DNA of 64,000 nucleotides from Clostridium sp. BJN0013 (GCF_040939125.1 NZ_CP162495.1:1674001-1738000); one strand, 5' to 3'. Counted from the first letter of the stretch, positions 42,520 to 52,571 are shown. Program-made: numbers and translations. The notes: generated by a model from the letters alone, not told the origin.

Positions 42520-42887
42520 ATATAAGGAACCCTTACAATGATATACTTTTAAAAATGAGAAGACAGGGGGCGGCTTATAATCCCCCTTCTATTGATATTG
42601 GAAAGGTAGTAACTCCTAACCCTTTGACAATCCAAATAAATGATACGCCACTTACTAAAAAAAAACTCCTGGTATCAGATTTTTTACTGAGCAGTTATAA
42701 AAGGAAGATAAAGATACCTCCCACAAGTGCTACAGGGTCTACGACAGATGGCAGCATAACATCTATAGGGATACCTGATGCAGAATTGAACTTTACAGAT
42801 GGCCTTAAAGCCGGCGATATGGTAGCCTGTCTAGCTACCTCTGATGGACAAAAATATATTGTATTATGCAAGGTGGTAAGCTTATGA
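42516..42887 (+). CDS. XkdR-like baseplate protein (DUF2577)
   Basis: 123 aa. IDIGKVVTPNPLTIQIN and LKAGDMVACLATSDGQKYIV fit the DUF2577 OB-like domain. Overlaps neighbours on both sides (ATGA). Confidence 0.85.
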   Translation: MNIRNPYNDILLKMRRQGAAYNPPSIDIGKVVTPNPLTIQINDTPLTKKKLLVSDFLLSSYKRKIKIPPTSATGSTTDGSITSIGIPDAELNFTDGLKAGDMVACLATSDGQKYIVLCKVVSL

Positions 42888-43324
42888 GTATATTACCTGC
42901 ATTGGATGTAAATATAGATGATGTGATAAATCAAAGTATTGAAGATTCTTCAAGTATACTTGCAATACCCAGAGAATATGCATGGGACTTTGAAAATAAT
43001 GATTTTCTTCTTAAAGATGGTAAATTTGTTATAGTGGAAGGAAAGGAAGCTCTTAAGGTATGGATGTGGAAGGCTCTACACACTGTAAAAATGAGATATA
43101 GTATTTACTCTGATAATTACGGTCATGATTTGGATAGTTTAATAGGCCAGGGGTTTAGCAGTGGATTAATTGAAAGTGAAGCCAGGAGGATTGTATGGGA
43201 ATGCATAAGTTTAAATCCTCATATAACAGGCATAGAAAATTTTAGCACCACATATGATGGAGACACTTTAACAATTAGCTTTACGGCTCTTACAGATCAG
43301 GGGGAGGTGGATATGGATGTATAG
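42884..43324 (+). CDS. XkdS-like baseplate wedge (DUF2634)
   Basis: 146 aa from ATG 42884 after AAGGTGGTAAG. EYAWDFENNDFLLKDGKF and KMRYSIYSDNYGHDL match DUF2634/gp25-like wedge proteins. Overlaps the baseplate J gene. Confidence 0.88.
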   Translation: MSILPALDVNIDDVINQSIEDSSSILAIPREYAWDFENNDFLLKDGKFVIVEGKEALKVWMWKALHTVKMRYSIYSDNYGHDLDSLIGQGFSSGLIESEARRIVWECISLNPHITGIENFSTTYDGDTLTISFTALTDQGEVDMDV

Positions 43325-44402
43325 TGAATCGGAAGAAACTATAAAAAGCAGAATGTTAGGGAATATATCTGACAGTGTAGATAAAACAGAAGGTTATCTT
43401 GTATATGACAGTGTAGTTGCTGCAAGCAAAGAGTTTGCAAAAGCCTCTACTGAATTAGATAGTATAGTTGACAAGTTTGATCTAAGCAAAGTTAGTGGTG
43501 ATGAATTGGAATTAAGAATAAAACAGAGGACAGGTCAAACCAAAAATCCTGCCAAATATGCAACGGGAATTTTAGATATAACAGGAACTGCAACTATAGC
43601 TGAGGGGGACTTATTTCAAACACCTAATGCAATACAGTTTAAATCACTGGAATTCAAAACTATAACTGAGAGTGGAACAATTGAAATACAAGCTGTAATA
43701 CCGGGAAGTAGTGGAAATATACCGGCCAACCAAATAACCATTATGCCTGTAGCTATAAGTGGCGTAATCAGCGTTATAAATTCTTCAGCAACTCAAGGAG
43801 GTTTTGATGCTGAAAGTGATGCCCATTTACTTGAAAGATATTATGAAAAATTACAAAATCCGGACACAGGAAGCAATATAGCTCATTTTCAAAACCTGGT
43901 TAAAGAATATCCCGGTGTTGGAGATGTTAAAGTTTATCCAACTTGGAATGGAAATAATACCGTAAAGCTTGTAATTATAGATGCAAACAAGCAAGTTCCC
44001 TCTGAAGAATTTGTAAATGCAGTACAAAATTACATGGACCCATTAGGTGAGAATTGGGGACTAGGATATAGAGAAGCACCGGCATTTTGCTATACAACAG
44101 TTGAAGGAGCTGCAGCCAAAACTATAAATGTAAGTTTTACAATTGTGAAAGACACAAATTATACGGATGAACAAAGGCTTGCCAATGTTCAGGCAAGTAT
44201 AACTGAATATTTAAAGACTTTGGCATTTGTAGATGATGCCGTAGTTTCCTATGCTAAAATTGGTGTGGCAATACTTGACAGTAAAGGAGTGCTGGACTAT
44301 TCTAATTTAACTGTAAATGGAGGAACAACAAACATTCCAATATCATTAACAAAAACTTTATGTGAAACTCCAATATTGGGGACGGTGGCAATAAATGAGT
44401 AA
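43317..44402 (+). CDS. baseplate J-family protein (XkdT-like)
   Basis: 361 aa. ELELRIKQRTGQTKNPAKYA, GFDAESDAHLLERYYEKLQ and the central ITGTATIAEGD repeat region are typical. Forms the baseplate ring around the hub. Confidence 0.93.
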   Translation: MYSESEETIKSRMLGNISDSVDKTEGYLVYDSVVAASKEFAKASTELDSIVDKFDLSKVSGDELELRIKQRTGQTKNPAKYATGILDITGTATIAEGDLFQTPNAIQFKSLEFKTITESGTIEIQAVIPGSSGNIPANQITIMPVAISGVISVINSSATQGGFDAESDAHLLERYYEKLQNPDTGSNIAHFQNLVKEYPGVGDVKVYPTWNGNNTVKLVIIDANKQVPSEEFVNAVQNYMDPLGENWGLGYREAPAFCYTTVEGAAAKTINVSFTIVKDTNYTDEQRLANVQASITEYLKTLAFVDDAVVSYAKIGVAILDSKGVLDYSNLTVNGGTTNIPISLTKTLCETPILGTVAINE

Positions 44403-44940
44403 TACTGCGTTGAAAAGTTATTTACCTCAAATGCCTGCAGATACTAAGATATTTGATGAAGTATTAAACAGCGAAGATACTGAATTTAACAATATGTACG
44501 GCAATATTGATGATATAAAGGCTCAATTAAATATAGATACTGCAACATGGGCCTTAGATATATATGAAAGAGAACTAGGTATAATTACGGATTATACAAA
44601 AGCCTTAGATTATAGAAGAAGTGTAATAAAATCCAACTCCAGAGGTACAGGAAAATTAAATGCTGCACTTATAAAACTTGTGTGTGATTCTTTTTCAAAT
44701 GGTGATGTGGAAGTTACTTTTGATGGTATTATTCATATTGCTTTTGTTAATGTTTATGGGGTACCTTCTAACATGCAGGATTTAAAAAACGCAGTTAACG
44801 AGATAAAGCCTGCTTACTTATTGTTAGATTATATTTATATCTATATGACTTGGAATGAATTTGATAATTATAATAAAACTTTCGATCAATGGGATGCATT
44901 AAACCTAACATGGGATGAATTTGAAGCTTATAAAGGATAG
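44395..44940 (+). CDS. XkdU-like baseplate protein (DUF2313)
   Basis: 181 aa. ATWALDIYERELGI and RRSVIKSNSRGTGKLNAALIK fit the YmfQ/XkdU family. Links baseplate J to the tail fibre. Overlaps its neighbour by 8 bases. Confidence 0.88.
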   Translation: MSNTALKSYLPQMPADTKIFDEVLNSEDTEFNNMYGNIDDIKAQLNIDTATWALDIYERELGIITDYTKALDYRRSVIKSNSRGTGKLNAALIKLVCDSFSNGDVEVTFDGIIHIAFVNVYGVPSNMQDLKNAVNEIKPAYLLLDYIYIYMTWNEFDNYNKTFDQWDALNLTWDEFEAYKG

Positions 44941-44955
44941 GGGAGTGAATGAAAA

Positions 44956-46866
44956 ATGCCTAGCGCTAACAAAACACCAAATATAGGATTAAACCAATGG
45001 CAGGGAAATGAGTATCCTAAGAGGCAGGATTTTGTAGATGATAATGCTGCTGTTGATTTGGAAATGGTAAAAAAGGCATCTTCTACACAAGACGGAAGAA
45101 TGTCTAAAGAGGATAAAGTAAAACTTGATGGTATAAGTGCAGGAGCCAACAAAGTGGAACAGTCTAGTACTAATGGAAACATAAAAATAAATGGAACAGA
45201 AAAAACAGTTTACACTCACCCTGGAAGTGGTACCAATCCTCATGGAACGACAAAGAGTGATGTAGGACTGGGAAATGTAACAAATGATGCTCAGGTAAAA
45301 AGAACAGAGATGGGGGCTGACAGTGGAGTAGCTACATTAGACAGTTCTGGAGTAAATGCACAGGCTCCAAAGGTTCATACACATACAAAAGCACAAATAA
45401 TTGATTTTCCAACTTCTATGCCAGCAAATGGCGGTGATGCTGATACTGCAACAAAATTAGCGACGCCTAGAACAATATCTTTGGAAGGAGATGCCACAGG
45501 AAGTACTACTTTTGATGGTTCTGTTAATAAGAGTATAACTGTGGTACTAGCAAACAGTGGGGCAACCGCAGGGACATATACTAAACTTACTATAGATGCA
45601 AAGGGTAGGGTTACTTCTGCAACAACTTTAAGTGCTTCAGATATACCTAGTTTGGATTGGAGTAAGATAACATCTGGAAAGCCTACAACATTAGCAGGAT
45701 ATGGAATAACAGATGCAGTAAGTAAATATGTTGGGGTATCAGTAGGGACAGATTTAAATACGGTTCTTACATCTGGTTTTTATAGACTACATGGTACAAC
45801 ATCTGGTTATACTAATATACCTACAGGTGCGGATATTAGTTATGGTCAATTAATTGTGTCTCGTGGTTTAAGTTCTGTATTTCAAATTATTACAGGACAC
45901 AATGATAATGAATATTACATGAGACAAGGAAGCATGGGAGAAGGCACAGATACAAATTTTGCAGATTGGCAACCTTGGAGAAGGATTTGGCATGACGGTA
46001 ATTTTAATCCTACTACTAAAGCAGATAAAACAGATACTTATACAAAAGATGAAGTTGATAATAAAATACTTTATCTAGGTACAACATCTAATTCGGGTAA
46101 TGCCTATTCGGTATCAGCGCCAGAGGGATTTACATTAAAAGATAATCAATTGTTGATAGTTAAGTTTAATGCAGCTAGTACAGGAGAAATATCCTTGAAT
46201 GTAAGCTCTACAGGAGTAAAACCAATTAAAGATTATTTTGGCAATGCTGTAACAAATGTGAGGACTAATCTACCGGCTATACTTTCATATGAAAGCAGTT
46301 CAGATTCTTTTATCTTATCGGGTAAAGGAGGTGATGGAGACGCATTAACTACAGATATAAGGCAAGGTAAAAAAGCTACTACCAGAGATGGATTTATAAC
46401 AGGTACTTTACCCGTACAAGCTACAGGATCACAAACAGTAACACCAGGGACAAGTAATATAGTAAAACCAGCAGGAATATATGATGAAGCCATAACTGTA
46501 AAAGGTGAGCCTAATTTAATAGCGCCTAATTTAGTAGCGGGAAAAAGCTATTTTGGGATACAAGGAAGTGCTGATATAGAAAGCTTAGGAGGTAAGAAAT
46601 ATGCTAGTGGAACTGGAACATTTGATAGTATAGGGCATGCTTCTATTACTACATTAAATTTTACTCCATCAACTGTTATTATGTGTATTCCTAATTATAG
46701 AGGCAATGCAGGCACTTATTGGTTAGACATTCACTCCCCTATTATATCATACGTTCCTGGTAGTGGTGAAATCAGTAAGATAATTTTTAGCACAAACGGA
46801 TTTTCCAGAAACGAGGATAATGATTTTATAAGTAATACAACTTATAATTGGTTAGCAATAGAATAG
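44956..46866 (+). CDS. tail fibre protein with pyocin-knob-like domain
   Basis: 636 aa. N-terminal QWQGNEYPKRQDFVDDNAAV attachment. Then fibre repeats (AGTYTKLTIDAKGRVTSAT, LAGYGITDA), a knob-like segment (LNTVLTSGFYRLHG...WQPWRRIWHDG) and a C-terminal receptor-like part. Likely host-range determinant. Confidence 0.88.
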   Translation: MPSANKTPNIGLNQWQGNEYPKRQDFVDDNAAVDLEMVKKASSTQDGRMSKEDKVKLDGISAGANKVEQSSTNGNIKINGTEKTVYTHPGSGTNPHGTTKSDVGLGNVTNDAQVKRTEMGADSGVATLDSSGVNAQAPKVHTHTKAQIIDFPTSMPANGGDADTATKLATPRTISLEGDATGSTTFDGSVNKSITVVLANSGATAGTYTKLTIDAKGRVTSATTLSASDIPSLDWSKITSGKPTTLAGYGITDAVSKYVGVSVGTDLNTVLTSGFYRLHGTTSGYTNIPTGADISYGQLIVSRGLSSVFQIITGHNDNEYYMRQGSMGEGTDTNFADWQPWRRIWHDGNFNPTTKADKTDTYTKDEVDNKILYLGTTSNSGNAYSVSAPEGFTLKDNQLLIVKFNAASTGEISLNVSSTGVKPIKDYFGNAVTNVRTNLPAILSYESSSDSFILSGKGGDGDALTTDIRQGKKATTRDGFITGTLPVQATGSQTVTPGTSNIVKPAGIYDEAITVKGEPNLIAPNLVAGKSYFGIQGSADIESLGGKKYASGTGTFDSIGHASITTLNFTPSTVIMCIPNYRGNAGTYWLDIHSPIISYVPGSGEISKIIFSTNGFSRNEDNDFISNTTYNWLAIE

Positions 46867-46878
46867 GAGAGTGATTAA

Positions 46879-47235
46879 ATGAATTTAGGCAGAAGAATAA
46901 TCTATGATAGCCAAACAGGAGCTATTATATTAGACACAGGAGAACAAATAGATGCTACAGAAGAAAGGCCAATCTGGAATGGAATAACATATATAGATTT
47001 AGATTATGGAGCATATTCAGATGAATTCAGCAGGGTGATAAAATATCATATAGATGTAAGCACAAAAGCAGTTGTATTTGATGAATTAAGCCCAATACCA
47101 ATAACAATGGATGGCCAAATAAAAACAATTTCACAGGCGCTTTTTATTTTCAACAAAGCCTTTACTAGTTCAAACCAAAACGCTGAATTAGTAGAGGCTA
47201 TTATAAACGCTATAAATAGTTTGAAATCAAGTTAG
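46879..47235 (+). CDS. phage tail protein (XkdW-like position)
   Basis: 118 aa after GGAGAGTGATTAA. Beta-rich N-terminus (IIYDSQTGAIILDTGEQI) and helical C-terminus. Between fibre and XkdX as XkdW is. The family is not certain. Confidence 0.6.
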   Translation: MNLGRRIIYDSQTGAIILDTGEQIDATEERPIWNGITYIDLDYGAYSDEFSRVIKYHIDVSTKAVVFDELSPIPITMDGQIKTISQALFIFNKAFTSSNQNAELVEAIINAINSLKSS

Positions 47236-47245
47236 GAGATTGAAT

Positions 47246-47383
47246 ATGTTAGGATATGATTTTTATAAAATGTTTTACACATTAGGTTATCTTACGATAG
47301 ATGATTTAAAATGGGCTGTAGCAAATGGGGATTTAACAGCAGACCAGTTCAAAGAAATTACAGGGCAAGACTATATTGCATAA
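47246..47383 (+). CDS. XkdX-family protein
   Basis: 45 aa after TTAGGAGATTGAAT. DFYKMFYTLGYLTIDDLKWAV and LTADQFKEITGQDY match the short XkdX family found after tail fibre genes. Function unknown. Confidence 0.85.
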   Translation: MLGYDFYKMFYTLGYLTIDDLKWAVANGDLTADQFKEITGQDYIA

Positions 47384-47454
47384 TAGAATATGAAGGTAAA
47401 ATAGGAGCTAGAGATAGCTTTTTTATTTTGCCTTTAAATAGGGAGATGAGAGAA

Positions 47455-47679
47455 GTGGGACAATGTGAGAAGTGCAAAAATAGGACCATATGTAAATTTA
47501 CAGATATCTTTACTGAATTACAGGATAAGTCAAAACAGATAAACCAGTTAATTGATACTAGGCATCCTTTTAAAGTAGTAGCCAGTTGTAGCTTTTATAA
47601 TCAGGATAATGTGGGTACATGCATTAATAATATAACGATGCCTGATAAAAACAATATAATTCCTACCGGTTACTATTAA
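47455..47679 (+). CDS. cysteine-rich small phage protein
   Basis: 74 aa from GTG 47455, 9 bases after GGGAG. CEKCKNRTICKF and later CSFYN.....C suggest a zinc site. Common near clostridial phage lysis genes (recollection). Function unknown. Confidence 0.55.
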   Translation: MGQCEKCKNRTICKFTDIFTELQDKSKQINQLIDTRHPFKVVASCSFYNQDNVGTCINNITMPDKNNIIPTGYY

Positions 47680-47700
47680 ATTTAATGCAACTTTAATACA

Positions 47701-47732
47701 AAGAGTTTTGGAGAAATCCAAAGCTCTTTTTT
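47701..47732 (+). terminator. terminator before the lysis genes
   Basis: AGAG.TTTTGGA pairs with TCCAAAG.CTCT, followed by TTTTTT. Separates tail genes from the holin/endolysin genes. Confidence 0.65.
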
Positions 47733-47765
47733 GGCGTTTAAGAATAACTGTAAGGGAGGTTTAAA

Positions 47766-48188
47766 GTGGAATACCTTATAAATTATTTCAAAGAATTTAC
47801 AGGAAAATTACTAGCTATAGGGTTTACAAGTTCTACACTGGGGGCATTACTTACCTGGTGCTTTGGTGGGTGGGAAATGGGGATAAAAGTATTGGTGTCC
47901 TGCATGGTTTTAGACTATATTACAGGGCTTATGTGTGGATGTAAAGAAAAACATCTGAATAGCTCCAGGGGATTTAATGGCCTTAAAAAGAAATTTACAA
48001 TACTGTTTGTTTTAATACTGGCGGTACTTTTAGACAGGCTCCTTGGGCAGTGCTGGACATTCCGTACTATGGTTATATATTTTTATGTGGCAATAGAGGG
48101 AATAAGTATATTAGAAAATTCGATTAAATTAGGTGTTCCAGTACCTAAAAAGTTGGAAAATGCACTGGAACAGTTGAAAAATAAATAG
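47766..48188 (+). CDS. phage holin (toxin secretion/lysis family)
   Basis: 140 aa from GTG after GGGAGGTTTAAA. Membrane segments near residues 15-50 and 75-95, with the family motif KVLVSCMVLDYITGL and ENSIKLGVPVPKKL. Forms the membrane hole for endolysin release. Confidence 0.9.
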   Translation: MEYLINYFKEFTGKLLAIGFTSSTLGALLTWCFGGWEMGIKVLVSCMVLDYITGLMCGCKEKHLNSSRGFNGLKKKFTILFVLILAVLLDRLLGQCWTFRTMVIYFYVAIEGISILENSIKLGVPVPKKLENALEQLKNK

Positions 48189-48200
48189 GAGGAAAAATAT

Positions 48201-49121
48201 ATGATTAAAGGAGTAGATATCAGTAACCTTAATGGTTCAATTAGTATAGACTCAATTAAAAATACCGGCCACAATTTTTTAATAGCCAAGGCCACAGAAG
48301 GAAGTACCTTTGTAGATAAATATTATAATTCTAATATCGCTAAAGCTAAAGCCCTGGGACTTATAACCGGGGCTTATCATTTTGCTAGATTTCAAGATAG
48401 GGCAAAGGCCATACAGGAAGCTAACTTTTTTAAACAGATTGCAGCAGGAGCCAAGCCAGATTTTGTAGTATTGGATTTTGAACAGCAATGCTCTGGAGAT
48501 ATGACAGAAGCATGTCTGACTTTCTTAGAAATAGTAGTCACTATAGCACCAGCACTTATTTATTGTAATCCAAGCTACATAAAAACACATCTAAATTCCA
48601 AAATAACGAAGTATCCTCTTTGGGTTGCCCATTACGAAGTAAATACTCCGTGTTTTACGCTGTGGAGTAAATATGCTATGTGGCAGTATACAGATAAAGG
48701 ACAGATACCAAGAATAAGTGGCTACCTAGACTTAAACTATATGTCTGAAGCATTCTATAACAGCTTTGGTACAAGACAACCAGTAAAACCAGACCCACTT
48801 ATAGAGCAAATTAAAGCACTGCAATATAACTTGAACATAGACTACAACGCTAAATTAGAAGTAGATGGAATAGCAGGTCCGGCTACTATGGCAGCATTAA
48901 AAGGAATCCAGGGTATCATTATTAAGGGTCATAAGTCCCATGTAGTTCTCTGGATTCAACAGAAACTTGAACAATATGAATATTTAAAGGAAAATTCTTA
49001 TACTCAAATGCTCTATGACGAACCAACTTTCCAAGCTGTAACTGAACTCCAGAAGAATTGGGAAAGGCCAACGGATGGGGTCTTGAAAATAGAAACCTGG
49101 AGTATATTTTTGAATAATTAG
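48201..49121 (+). CDS. GH25 endolysin with C-terminal binding domain
   Basis: 306 aa. GH25 muramidase: GVDISNLNG start, FLIAKATEGSTF, and the catalytic D-x-E in VVLDFEQQ. Tail of about 100 residues has a peptidoglycan-binding-like helix-rich domain (VDGIAGPATMAALKGIQG). Intact. Confidence 0.93.
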   Translation: MIKGVDISNLNGSISIDSIKNTGHNFLIAKATEGSTFVDKYYNSNIAKAKALGLITGAYHFARFQDRAKAIQEANFFKQIAAGAKPDFVVLDFEQQCSGDMTEACLTFLEIVVTIAPALIYCNPSYIKTHLNSKITKYPLWVAHYEVNTPCFTLWSKYAMWQYTDKGQIPRISGYLDLNYMSEAFYNSFGTRQPVKPDPLIEQIKALQYNLNIDYNAKLEVDGIAGPATMAALKGIQGIIIKGHKSHVVLWIQQKLEQYEYLKENSYTQMLYDEPTFQAVTELQKNWERPTDGVLKIETWSIFLNN

Positions 49122-49171
49122 GGAGCTGAAAGGCTCTCTTTTTAAATTATAAATTATGGAGGAATGTATAA

Positions 49172-49553
49172 ATGAAAGAACAAATATTAAGTATGGGAGT
49201 ACAGTTTATTATAGGAGTGTTTGGAATTATAGGAACCTTTGTATATAAAGAAGGTTGCAGATGCAATAGAGGTACAGAAACAGGCTCTTGCAGCGAAAAA
49301 AGGAGCAGATAATTACAATCGTGCTCTTAGTGTTGCGAAGGGCTTATACTATGCTTTAGAAGATGAATTTAAGGATTTAGTCAAAGCAGGAGATGCCAAG
49401 AGAGCTGAAATGGAGAAAAGGCTGCTTGAAATAATACCAGGGCTTACCCAGAATGAACTGGATGCTATAAATAAAGAGGTATGTAATAATGTCATGAAGG
49501 TAGGGGAGGGAATATTGACACCTATACATTCAGCAGCAAATGCTCATAGATAG
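49172..49553 (+). pseudogene. LLH-family phage holin, frameshifted
   Basis: The first frame (ATG 49172 to TAA 49310) gives MKEQILSMGVQFIIGVFGII and GTF, a membrane helix. The +1 frame from about 49238 continues with YIKKVADAIEVQKQALAAKK and the helical rest to 49553. The two halves together make a normal LLH holin of about 125 aa. One base is missing or extra near 49233-49240. Confidence 0.7.
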
Positions 49554-49560
49554 TAGCATT

Positions 49561-49612
49561 ATATGAATAAGCCTATTGGGAAGACCTCAATAGGCTTATT
49601 CATATATTTATT
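49561..49612 (+). terminator. strong terminator of the late operon
   Basis: Perfect 18-bp stem (49561-49578 with 49588-49605) around a 9-base loop, AT-rich tail. Serves the late operon and probably the convergent gene as well. Confidence 0.85.
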
Positions 49613-50452
49613 TTATCCCCAGAAGTTAAAGCTTCCTACAGATAATGTAGCTGTCCATGATGAGCCTCCTCGGTTAACAGTACTTGTTACAATCATTCCA
49701 AGTCCATATGCCACATCAATATCTACATAATTCATACTTACATCATAATAAAAAGTTGATCCAGTTGGATAAAAATGCTTTTCGGGTTCAGTATCATATG
49801 ATCCATTCATTAAGCCGCCATGAGTTACAGTTCGTACGTGTTTATTTCTAACTGATACACTTGAATCTAATATATTCCAACCACCTGATACAGATTTTAA
49901 TGCTCTATAAGTATGATTATTATAACCAGAATACTGAACGGTATCATAGTATATTGTGCCGTATGTTAAAACACAGTAAGAAGAAGAATCATATGAAGAA
50001 TCATATATACTTCCAATTACTTGAGGACTAATTGCAACAAGCTCATTATTGCTATTTACTTCCATTGGAACAATTATTGTTTCAGCATAGTGGTTAATTT
50101 GTTCACCTGTAGTAGTATTTTTTTCAACTTTTAGTAATTGCCTAGTTGAATAATCCTTATTAATATTTAAATTTTCTCTCGTAGAATTATTAGCTATTGA
50201 GAGAGTACTGTTAAATTCATTAGAAGGATCATTACTATTGGTTGCTACATTTGAATCATTATAAGAATCATTAATATTATTCTTTGCCCTGTAAAATAGG
50301 GTATTTATGTCTTTTATCTCACTTTTTTGATACACAGTGACTAGTTTAGCATCCTCTTTTAAAGATGTACTTTGTGCTTGTACACTTGTTGTTGAAAATG
50401 TTATGCCCAAAACTACAGATAAGGCTAGCAATTTTAAAAAGTTTTTTTTCAT
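49613..50452 (-). CDS. secreted protein of unknown function
   Basis: 279 aa with Sec signal peptide (MKKNFLKLLALSVVLGITFS then AQA-like VQAQS). The Asn/Ser-rich middle is probably flexible, and the C-terminal half is beta-rich with many Tyr. Antisense to the late operon, sharing its terminator. Possible lysogenic conversion gene. Not recognised. Confidence 0.65.
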   Translation of the reverse strand: MKKNFLKLLALSVVLGITFSTTSVQAQSTSLKEDAKLVTVYQKSEIKDINTLFYRAKNNINDSYNDSNVATNSNDPSNEFNSTLSIANNSTRENLNINKDYSTRQLLKVEKNTTTGEQINHYAETIIVPMEVNSNNELVAISPQVIGSIYDSSYDSSSYCVLTYGTIYYDTVQYSGYNNHTYRALKSVSGGWNILDSSVSVRNKHVRTVTHGGLMNGSYDTEPEKHFYPTGSTFYYDVSMNYVDIDVAYGLGMIVTSTVNRGGSSWTATLSVGSFNFWG

Positions 50453-50554
50453 AAATTTTAATCTCCTTCTTATTATTTTATTAATATTAAAAAGACTTTA
50501 TAAGGTCTTTTTTATATTTTAAATAGATGAATAGAATAAATATCATTTTTTAAA

Positions 50555-50977
50555 TTAATAATTACTTTCTTTTATAAATAATTCTGTAAGAGTATATCCA
50601 AGTAGAATTCCGAAAAATATAAATAAATAAGAATATTGAGTTGTTAATATCGCTATAAAGTTAAACGGAGTAAGTATTTTAAAATATTCTAAAATATATA
50701 ATATAAAAATAATAATTAGTATAACAGCTAATGTTATTTTAGGAATATTCCATTTAATAACTCCATGTAATTTAATTTGTCTAATAAAATTTTCAATATT
50801 TAATAGAAAACTAAAAGCTATAGACAGTAAGCTAATAGAAAATGGAACTAAAAAAACATCTAAATTATTTTTTGCAACTTGTGTTATATGATTAATGAAT
50901 GCTCCAACAATTATTAAACATATTAATTTAACAATTAAGAATACATGAGAATTTATAGATTTATTCATAAAGTGCAA
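50555..50977 (-). CDS. four-helix membrane protein
   Basis: 140 aa with four hydrophobic segments (LIVKLICLIIVGAFINHI, FLVPFSISLLSIAFSFLL, ITLAVILIIIFILYILEY, SYLFIFFGILLGYTL). AGGAGGATTG ribosome site. Function unknown. Near the right end of the prophage. Confidence 0.6.
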   Translation of the reverse strand: MHFMNKSINSHVFLIVKLICLIIVGAFINHITQVAKNNLDVFLVPFSISLLSIAFSFLLNIENFIRQIKLHGVIKWNIPKITLAVILIIIFILYILEYFKILTPFNFIAILTTQYSYLFIFFGILLGYTLTELFIKESNY

Positions 50978-51329
50978 TCCTCCTATATATTTAATATTAA
51001 CTTTTTAAATAATACATAAATTGAAAATATATTTACTAAAATCAAGTTATGAATTTAATAAAGTTTAAAATCTATTATGATTTATGCATGTGAAATGTTT
51101 TTTTAAATTAATTATGAATAAATGATATCATATAATTTGGAAAAATTTTGTTGTAATTTGTTTTAAAAAAGTTTTTTTCTCATTAATTTTTTCAAAAGAA
51201 ATCGACAAGTATCTTTCGAAAATGTCATATGAAGAGAAGATATTCTCTATTTACGGATATATCGACAAATCTGATGTTATAATGCAACTATAATAAATAA
51301 TTTGAGTTGCTTTAGCTTACAATTTATTA

Positions 51330-51561
51330 CTATGCAACAGAACAAAAGTTTAAATTCATACCACAGGTAGGAGAACAGAAGAGAAAAGAGTTTGACAAGC
51401 TTTTGCTTGAGAAGATTCCAGGAATATCTCAGGAAGAGTTGAACCATTTTAGAGAGGCTATTTGTGGAAAGATAAATTCAGAAGTTAAGGAAAATAAGTT
51501 ATTAGCTCCTGCGTTTAATCCTAATACAGATAGTGCAGATGTGGTAAATAAAACAGTGTAA
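51330..51561 (+). pseudogene. remnant of an LLH-type holin
   Basis: Open frame without start: VGEQKRKEFDKLLLEKIPGI, then SQEELNHFREAICGKI... ending at TAA 51559-51561. The pattern LLLEKIPGISQEELNHFREAI matches LLEIIPGLTQNELDAINKEV of the 49172 holin. A 5'-deleted relic near the prophage's right edge. The surrounding 50978-51645 is otherwise AT-rich non-coding; a short coding-like tail ends at about 51293. Confidence 0.6.
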
Positions 51562-51645
51562 GTTAACTCTAGCGGCCTGTTAAGACCACTATATTTTATA
51601 AAGAGTGCAATTTGAGCACTCTTTATAATTTCTTTAGTATATAAT

Positions 51646-52053
51646 TTATACTTGATGCATCATATGATGCATGAGGGACATTTCAACAATTTTACTTAAA
51701 TATTCCCTTGCTTGATTTATTGACATGCCGCAGTTTGTTAATGTCTTTAACATATCAGGATGGTGCTGCTCGAACATCATTACAATCTCTTGTACATCTA
51801 ATTTCATTTTTTCCATATCTTTTTTTGACATATCCATCATATCTGGCATTTCTTGTTTCATGCCTGATTTCTTCTCCATAGAGGGCATTGTACTTCCTTT
51901 ATTAATTTTGTTTTCTTTAAATTTTTCTTCCCCCTTGAATAAAGGTTTAGGCTCTTTGCGCATCACAGGCGGATACATAGTTCTATTGACCATCATACAG
52001 TAACAACACATTGGTGGTGTTGTTTCTAATGGTGGATACATGTATTTATACAT
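51646..52053 (-). CDS. Met/His-rich protein of unknown function
   Basis: 135 aa. Many Met (MMHHMMHQV end, DMMDMSKKDMEKM) and an N-terminal CCYCMM cluster with proline-rich start. Composition recalls spore-coat or metal-binding proteins. Not recognised. First gene of the probable chromosomal side. Confidence 0.55.
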   Translation of the reverse strand: MYKYMYPPLETTPPMCCYCMMVNRTMYPPVMRKEPKPLFKGEEKFKENKINKGSTMPSMEKKSGMKQEMPDMMDMSKKDMEKMKLDVQEIVMMFEQHHPDMLKTLTNCGMSINQAREYLSKIVEMSLMHHMMHQV

Positions 52054-52173
52054 GAAAAGCCTCCAATAAAATTTTTCTCACAATAGTATACTATTCAAAA
52101 AACTGTTATTTGGAATGTTTACGTTTCGATTTTTCTTGATACATCTCTTAACCTTAAAAGTAAATTTCTATAA

Positions 52174-52571
52174 TAAAAGCCCTGGCAGCACCAGAGCTTT
52201 TATGAATTATGGTAAAAACATATTGAGTGAGATAATAAAACATTTATAGGAGCATTAATTATTATATCCAAATTCAATAAATTCAAAACAAAAGAAAGCT
52301 TTATGCCTTGAAACCATTTACATGTCTTATAAAATCATATATCATATACTTATAAGGCTAACCCCCTTAATTAATTTTTCACAACCTAAAATAAGTTTAA
52401 TTTTTTTAAATCAACACTCCAAATAGTATGATTATCAACCAATCATACTATTTTTTTGACCGATATATACCTTAAAGGTAAATTTATTTTAAGTTTGCTA
52501 GAGATTTTCTGGTAGGGTTTATTTTTGTTTAAATATATATTCACATAAAAAGCTGACCAAAGGCCAGCTAA
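52174..52571. terminator. three hairpins in the gene-free stretch 52054-52862
   Basis: Hairpins at 52174-52205 (ATAAAAGC.CCTGG/CCAGAG.CTTTTAT), about 52421-52453 (AAATAGTATGATT/AATCATACTATTT, T-run) and 52551-52571 (AGCTG.CC/GG.CAGCT). No ORF with a ribosome site otherwise in this 800-base AT-rich stretch. Confidence 0.5.
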
